NCBI GenBank assembly: GCA_947034895.1
Contig: OX344762.1
Span: 26,764,760-26,828,759 of the forward strand
Origin: Rhytidiadelphus loreus
Lineage: Eukaryota > Streptophyta > Bryopsida > Hypnales > Hylocomiaceae
Reading direction: 5' to 3'
DNA: 64,000 bases
In this document: positions 58,169 to 64,000 of the stretch, piece by piece
Numbering within the stretch: the first letter of the stretch is position 1
Layout of the letters: each line of letters opens with the position of its first letter
Position numbers and translations under genes: made by a program
The notes under the pieces: model-generated
The model's input: the letters and a program-made list of their open reading frames with translations, nothing else
Database searches by the model: none
Told to the model about the DNA's origin: nothing

Positions 58169-60909
58169 AATAAACAGTCTGAGTCCAGAATCCACTGCAA
58201 GGCTCAAATTATCCTAAGTCACACTAATTATAAGCTTTACAGTACATGCAAGTGCAAGTGATAAATTTAGCTTGGCAATCATACAGTACCTGTGCGTTGA
58301 GAATATACATCAGCCTTGGAAGCAGACCTACATGCAGGCCCGTATAATGAACCTGCCCGTTACACTGCACTGCACGCCACACTTACCCCTGCAAGGACGG
58401 ACTCATGACCACTGATTTCAAGCCTCACTGCCAGCCATCACTTTGTTTGCTGCCACTTTGCAACTAAAATATGAATGAAAAATTTTACAATTATTTTTCA
58501 AAGATGAAATCGTATGTCTACAACAAGTCATAAATTTTAATTTTTTTTAATTTTGGGGAAATTTTAAAAACTGTGAACCTCTTAAGAAGAAAATGAAGAA
58601 AATTCATATTAAATGTAAAGTATACTTGAAAAATCTAAATTTTTCACCATAGATGTATATTATAGTGTATATAAAATCATAGTATAAAACAGAGTTACCT
58701 TGTCACTTTAAAATTAGAAAATCAACAAACCATGGCTATAGGCCCAAAGTTCATATTGCTATAAATATTGAAATATATGGATTTTTCAAAATTTTCAATT
58801 GAAATAGAAACTTAACTTGATAAGCTTTGTTTCATTAGTTGAACTCAAATTCAAAAAACATCATTTTTATGGCTAAAATCCACATCAAGAGTAAATAGCA
58901 AGAAATGGCCAAAATTATACTACAAGGATGATCCATGGTTTAAGCATCTTCTTCCTTAGACAAGTCAATAATACCATGATGAGGGAATTTACAATACTAT
59001 TCATTAAAAATGTACTCAAGCAACTTCCAAAAAGACAATTGGATGAAAAAACATTTTTTCCATCCTAAAGACTTCCATGAAGTCAATCAAAGGATGTTTT
59101 GCATCTTTAGAAGCATTTAAGGATTAAAATAGCAAACTAAAATAAACTCTTTTTCTAGCTAGTTCTACTCCCTCAAAGGTTGAATGACTAAAAAAATTTG
59201 ATGGGGTTATTAGTGTACTAACAAGAAATGCAATTCAAGGGATGTTATAATTTTTTGACACTCTAGTAATATTTTATAAATTTTCAAAATTGAAGACATA
59301 AAATAGCCTATACTTAACCGTAGAAGGATGCCAACCTATGACCAAGGTTGTCACTAAAAATTATTCTAATTTTTTGACCTATAGGTGCATTCTTCATTTC
59401 TATAGTGATCTAGATAGTCATCCATCAACCACTTTTGAAGGATAGCGTCTTTACACTAGACTCACTTTGAATAGGTACCTTTGAAGTATAAAATATCTCA
59501 ACCTTCATTGGTTGTTTCAAAAAACTCCTCACCTTTCATTGGTTGCTTCTAAATAGTTAAGGTGGTTTTGAGTCTTAGTATTCATTTGAGGCCATTTTTT
59601 AGGTGTTTGAGAACAAAACATGTCTAATTTAGGTATTACTATCTCCAAGACTATCTCATGTATTCATCCTTCCACACCAAGTCCACGACACAACTACAAT
59701 ACATTGAATTTACATAATGTAACGACCCTTGCCTCTAAGACACCATTCAATGCAAACACACAAAATACCAAAACTTCTACAAAACCTCCAAACTAATGAT
59801 TAGAACACCAAACCATTGCTTATAATAACACATTCAATATATCCAAATTTATCATATGTAACACATTTACCTCCAAATCAATAATATCGCCATCAAATAC
59901 TTCATATATATACATCTTCCTCAATAAACGACACCTAAAAAACAATAAAAAATATCATTCATCTTACAAATCCTCCCTGATACCTACTCTTCTAGTTCCT
60001 ACAAACCTTAAAGATGCCTTACCACCATCGCATAAAAATCAATGTCAAACATAAACTTTTACGTATACCACCCATGCAACTTCATTATCCCCTAAAGTCA
60101 CAAAAGTCCCCTCAAGGAACTCTCGGAGGTTTAGGTAGGTACTTATGATCTCAATTTTTGGCAAGATTTTTTGAATTTTTTTCAATATAGGAAAATTGAT
60201 TAGCTTTTGGAGAATTATATCATTTTAACTCAATCAATGCATGTAAATAAAAGTTATGCTACAATAAGCCCCAAATAGGCATGGTTGGTCCATGTAGGTT
60301 TCTTATATCTACAATAGTTGAAGATTTTTGGTGGGGCTAATGAACAAGTCAATGTGCATTGTGCACTTCAATGGTAGATGACACCTAGGTACTCATGAAT
60401 TTATAAAGTCTATGAATATTCCATTTCACAAATTTTGCAAGGATGGGCGGGGAGTTAAGAGCATCCTCAATTTGCACTTTATGAATGCACAACAATGGCA
60501 AGTCATGCGTGGGTGCAAAAATCTTGTCCCAATGTTAATAGCACCTCCCATGTTACCTTTATGGGCACTGCATTTGCATTTTCTAGTTCTTTTTGGTGCC
60601 CTCCAAATGAGCTAATAAAAACTCTAACAACTTAATCATGCATGACTTAGCCAACGAGGTAGCGAAAAGGGAACAAGGTTAACTAAAAATAATTGTTGTC
60701 ATAATGAATAAAAAATTGCCTACTCTTGTGGAAGCCCCATTTGCCACTTGATAATTAAGGTTCTATAGAGCTCCCATATTGTGTTTGCATTGGGGAACTC
60801 CACCCTCCATTACACACTTAAAAAAAGAGGGCCTAAAAAGAGGCACTGCACCTCTTTTTGAAGTGGCCATATACTATGTGCGGACTAAGGATGCTCTAAG
60901 ATTGGTTAC
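58169..60909. other. Intergenic DNA with one GC-richer patch
   Basis: 58230-58480 is GC-richer than its flanks. On the minus strand it has a short exon-like stretch between a CAG and a GTACTG site (about 58374-58292, ...GLHVGLLPRLMYILNAQ). I could not match it to a family. The remainder is AT-rich with short frames and no recognised feature. Confidence 0.35.
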
Positions 60910-61550
60910 CTCCCTCTAAAACTACCATTTTTTGTTGTTGTACCTAATTACTATTATTAGATTGTTCAAATTTTCATATTTTCTTGTTGGCAATTGAAAG
61001 GAGGTACTCACCAAAGAACATTGCAATTGGATATTACATGCATAAGTTATAAACAATCAAAGTATTTTTTTGATAGATGTTCTAACGGGTGAAAACACCC
61101 TCAACCGTCCTTGTACCCATTCATGTATCCCAACACTTACATTAAAGTGTTCTTCAAATGCCTCATTAAACTATTCCTTTATTTAATTGTGATTTGTTGT
61201 TTGCTAAGTTTGTCAAATTACAATTTTAGATCCAACTATGTGATAGTTTTAATGGTTGAAGGAGCTCTCACTTTGAAAATTCACATAAATCACATGCCAT
61301 ATCCAAAAAATCTAATTTTTTTTTTGGAAAAAATTCGTGATTTTCAATTGCTAACACTACAAATTTTTTTATTTTTTTAGGAAAAGGTACTTCAAACTAT
61401 GTCGAATTGTTGATTATAATGGTTTTGGGTGCTTTCACATTATAATCTTTTCTTCCATATATGTACATATTGATTTTGGAGATCTACTCAAAGTGATGAT
61501 GATAGTTTTAGTCAGGCATGGTGCAATTTTAGGTGTAGCCACCTTCCACG
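60910..61550. mobile_element. GGTGGGTACC-family element split by an insertion
   Basis: GGTTACCTCCCTCTAAAACT, TTTCTTGTTGGCAATTGAAAG and TTGATAGATGTTCTA match the family and stop near 61085. The match resumes at about 61445 with TCTTCCATATATGTACATAT and GATTTTGGAGAT. The intervening DNA is a separate element (61089-61438). Confidence 0.65.
61089..61438. mobile_element. Nested 350-bp element with GTGAAANCACCC ends
   Basis: Begins GTGAAAACACCC and ends GGGTGCTTTCAC, an inverted terminal pair with one mismatch. It lies exactly at the break in the host element. TAA occurs at both flanks (61083-61085 and 61443-61445), a possible target duplication of the Harbinger type, although some bases lie between it and the terminal repeats. 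No transposase. Confidence 0.6.
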
Positions 61551-62034
61551 AGTTCAATGTGTACTCATGAGTCACACATTTAAATCCTTGATATGATTTT
61601 ACTTCTATTTCCTGGCATTTGTTGGAGTGTACTTATTATTATCAATGAAACTGGTCATGATGTCAGGGAAATTTCTGGGCCTGGAGAGTCAGTCTCTTTT
61701 GAGGAATCTTAATAATAATAATAAGTTTGCTGTAAATAGGGACACAAATAGCATGATAAGCTTGCTAACTTTGGGCCTTCATGTTCTGGAAGATGGTTGT
61801 TGGACATCTTTTGAAAAGCAATAGTATGAGTAGCAAAAAAAGGAAAATTATTGTCAGAGTTAGTGCCATGAGGACTGTCACAACTCTACAAAAATATAAC
61901 TCCTGAGTAATACAGAGGAAATCCAACATATATAACATAAGGTAGTATGTTGTTAAATGGCACCTGACCTTAAAGCGCCATCTAGAAGGCTTGTACATTT
62001 CGAATTTCAGTTATGTACCTATTTGGATGGAGCG

Positions 62035-62440
62035 CTTTCAGAAATGAATTTTGACCCTTAATAACTTTTGCATACAATATTCAAATGTGGTGTTCTTTGG
62101 AGCGTTGGAACCTCCTTTCACTTGCCAATATGAATATGTGAAATTTTGACCAGTTTCATAATAGCAACTAGGCTCAGTATTAAAAAGTGATGGTTTTGGG
62201 TTGTACCCACCTTAATATGCCACTTTGCACACCTCAATGAGCAGTACTTGGGGCATTAAGGTTGGTACCCCCTGAACCACCACTTTCTTTTACTTTGTGC
62301 CTAGGTACTATTCTTAGATTGGTCATATTTTCTTGTTGTTGTTGTCACTTGAAAGGAGGTTCTAATGCACTAAAGAACATGATATTTGAATCCCATATGC
62401 AAAAGTTACAAAGGGTCAAAGTTTGGTACTAAAACAATTT
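62035..62440. mobile_element. 406-bp palindromic GGTGGGTACC-family element
   Basis: Left arm (62045-62225) and right arm (62255-62430) are inverted copies. TTTGACCCTTAATAACTT, TTGCATACAATATTCAAATG, TCCTTTCACTTGCCAA and TGTACCCACCTTAA on the left are answered by complements on the right. The spacer is about 30 bases. Arm identity is roughly 75 percent. Confidence 0.8.
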
Positions 62441-63097
62441 CTTTCACACATTTACGTAATTAATTTTGGATAGAGTGAAGATGACGGTTTAGGATCAATT
62501 TATTGGATGCTTCATGATTCTTGTGCGAGGTTTGAATGAATTCACTTAGGGGTGGGAAGAAAGAGAAAAAAAACTTGCCAAAATGAGGATGTGATGTGTA
62601 GATTTTACTTATGCCATAATTTATTTTGCCAAAAAAACTCAAAATTTTGAGAGACTTTTAAGGGGCTTAAATTGAGTTTGAAGTGCATTGCTAAAGGGGC
62701 CATAAGTAATTTGGGCCAAAGAAAACAAACCCAAATGGACTAGTATTATCAGACGGAGCCAAGTAGAAGACAATGATTTCAAAAGGTGAATGCATATTCA
62801 TTCCCTTCACAAATCCAATAAAATTGGAAACAGAAATCCCCATTTGAATCAGGGCCTCCAAAGTTTCAAGAACATGTTTTGTTGCAGCTACGGGTTCATA
62901 TCAATTATATTACCACAGCTGCTGATTCTTGATCTCCAATGTGTCCTCCAACTATTTTTTATTAAGCTTACATCACAGCACAATAGTTATTTGAAGTTGA
63001 TAAATGAAATTTCAATATGTAAATATGAAACATCAAACTATTTGTTCTCACTCAATAGATTCATTTGGCATAGGGAAACCTCATTCAGAATGCCATG
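62441..63097. other. Intergenic DNA, no gene recognised
   Basis: A 133-codon plus-strand frame at 62790-63191 starts here and runs into the next element. Its translation has no family motif, so I do not call it a gene. Confidence 0.4.
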
Positions 63098-63403
63098 TAA
63101 GGTAGGACGCTCTAAAAGCGACCCTTTAAGAGCTGATTGCATTTTGGAGGAAGCTAACATTCATGAAACAAATTTAAGTAAATTTTCATAAGAAGAAAAA
63201 TGGAATTGGCATCCAACCCAAGTCGTTTCATATTTTTTGGATCTCTGTGGAATTAGTTATGAATTTTTGAAGTTTGAAATGCAGTGGTTCTAAAAGCGAC
63301 CCCCTCGTGAAATGTACGTCTTTGGTACATCGAAGAAAGCAGAATGTACCTCTGCAGCCAGATCGCTTTTAGAGACGGGTCTGTTTTAGAGCCACCTACC
63401 TTA
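63098..63403. mobile_element. 306-bp element with TAAGGTAGG...GCTCTAAAA terminal repeats
   Basis: Starts TAAGGTAGGACGCTCTAAAA and ends with the complement of TAAGGTAGGTGGCTCTAAAA, about 27 bases each with a few mismatches. Inside it TCTAAAAGCGACC recurs at 63289, and its complement TCGCTTTTAGA at 63363 forms a second hairpin. No coding capacity. Confidence 0.75.
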
Positions 63404-64000
63404 ATAGCAACATGAAATTTGTGACGGTTGGTTCAAAGCCTTGGCTACTTGGTACATACAATTTAGACCAAAGTGCAGAATTGGGAAGGTCTTACAAATT
63501 TCTGTAACAAATTCTATAGTTTGCCAAGAACAATGGCCAGGGTAACTCAACAAGGAGTTCTAGTCTTTGTGATGCCCAAACCTAGCTAAACTATAAAATC
63601 TTAAAATTAAAATAAATAAATTAGAACTACTTGTTGAATTGCTCTTTCTGTTCTCATACCATTTTTTCGGACATTTAAACCCTCTAAACTTTGTAGGGCG
63701 TAAGACATGTAGAAAGTAGAGTACTTAAAGCATCACAAAAATAAGTTAATTTACAGACATGTGAGTAGATCATTTGCATGACAGGCACACATGAATGTAA
63801 TAAACAACTTCCAACTTTCTACAAAATCATTTGGAAAATGTAGCAACAAGACAACAAGTATTGCACAAAGGTATACCTTTTAGAATTTGTAAAGAAAAGA
63901 ACTCAATGAAAGCTGAAAATTAATACAGAGTAATAAAATGCTATCCTTGAAGAAAACTCCACTTAACTTCAAAAACAAGATACCAATAAATGAAATCTCC
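63404..64000. other. Intergenic DNA to window end
   Basis: AT-rich, short frames only, nothing recognised. Confidence 0.45.

Noticed and set aside
62790..63191. 133-codon plus-strand frame
   Set aside because: It has no motif, and its 3' part lies inside the TAAGGTAGG terminal-repeat element.

Overview
This is nuclear DNA from a land plant. The evidence is three intron-split protein genes with plant-type families, TTTAGGG telomere-type blocks, AT-rich intergenic DNA, and many small non-coding inverted-repeat elements. The lineage is not resolved: nothing seen separates bryophyte, fern, lycophyte or seed plant. No viral, bacterial or organellar genes were recognised, and no intact retrotransposon reading frame was seen.

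All three intact genes lie on the minus strand, and each reads continuously once introns are removed. (1) 7861-10076: a 3-exon gene for a 372-residue protein with four CBS motifs, SNF4/SnRK1-gamma-like. (2) 17317-20696: a 6-exon gene for a 375-residue Gfo/Idh/MocA oxidoreductase. (3) 42147-47376: a 10-exon gene for a 592-residue protein with two BRCT domains and an unassigned C-terminal half. It has a probable TATA box near 48545 and a repetitive 5' leader. Its second intron looks like a U12-type AT-AC intron. The three genes show no obvious functional link and no operon-like arrangement; they are ordinary neighbours.

A decayed fragment of a CCCH zinc-finger gene (ZC3H15/DFRP1 type) lies at 24584-24988 on the minus strand.

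The rest is mostly repeats. At 1-6400 there is a CCTAGATTT satellite, a GAGGGGGTCAG-type dispersed repeat, a GC-rich block, a near-perfect hairpin element (3937-4159), a TIR element (4214-4418), a tRNA-like SINE head and a 47-bp tandem array. At 15-17 kb there are three short tandem arrays and an 829-bp palindrome. From 26 to 63 kb there are several families of small elements with terminal inverted repeats, without coding capacity, in different size classes and with one nested insertion. Copies of one dispersed repeat lie upstream of the CBS gene, in intron 1 of the oxidoreductase gene and upstream of that gene.

I found no evidence of a new multi-gene system. The most unusual items are the AT-AC intron, the pseudogene and the families of small non-coding elements. 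All coordinates were worked out by hand; repeat edges are approximate unless a terminal repeat fixes them.
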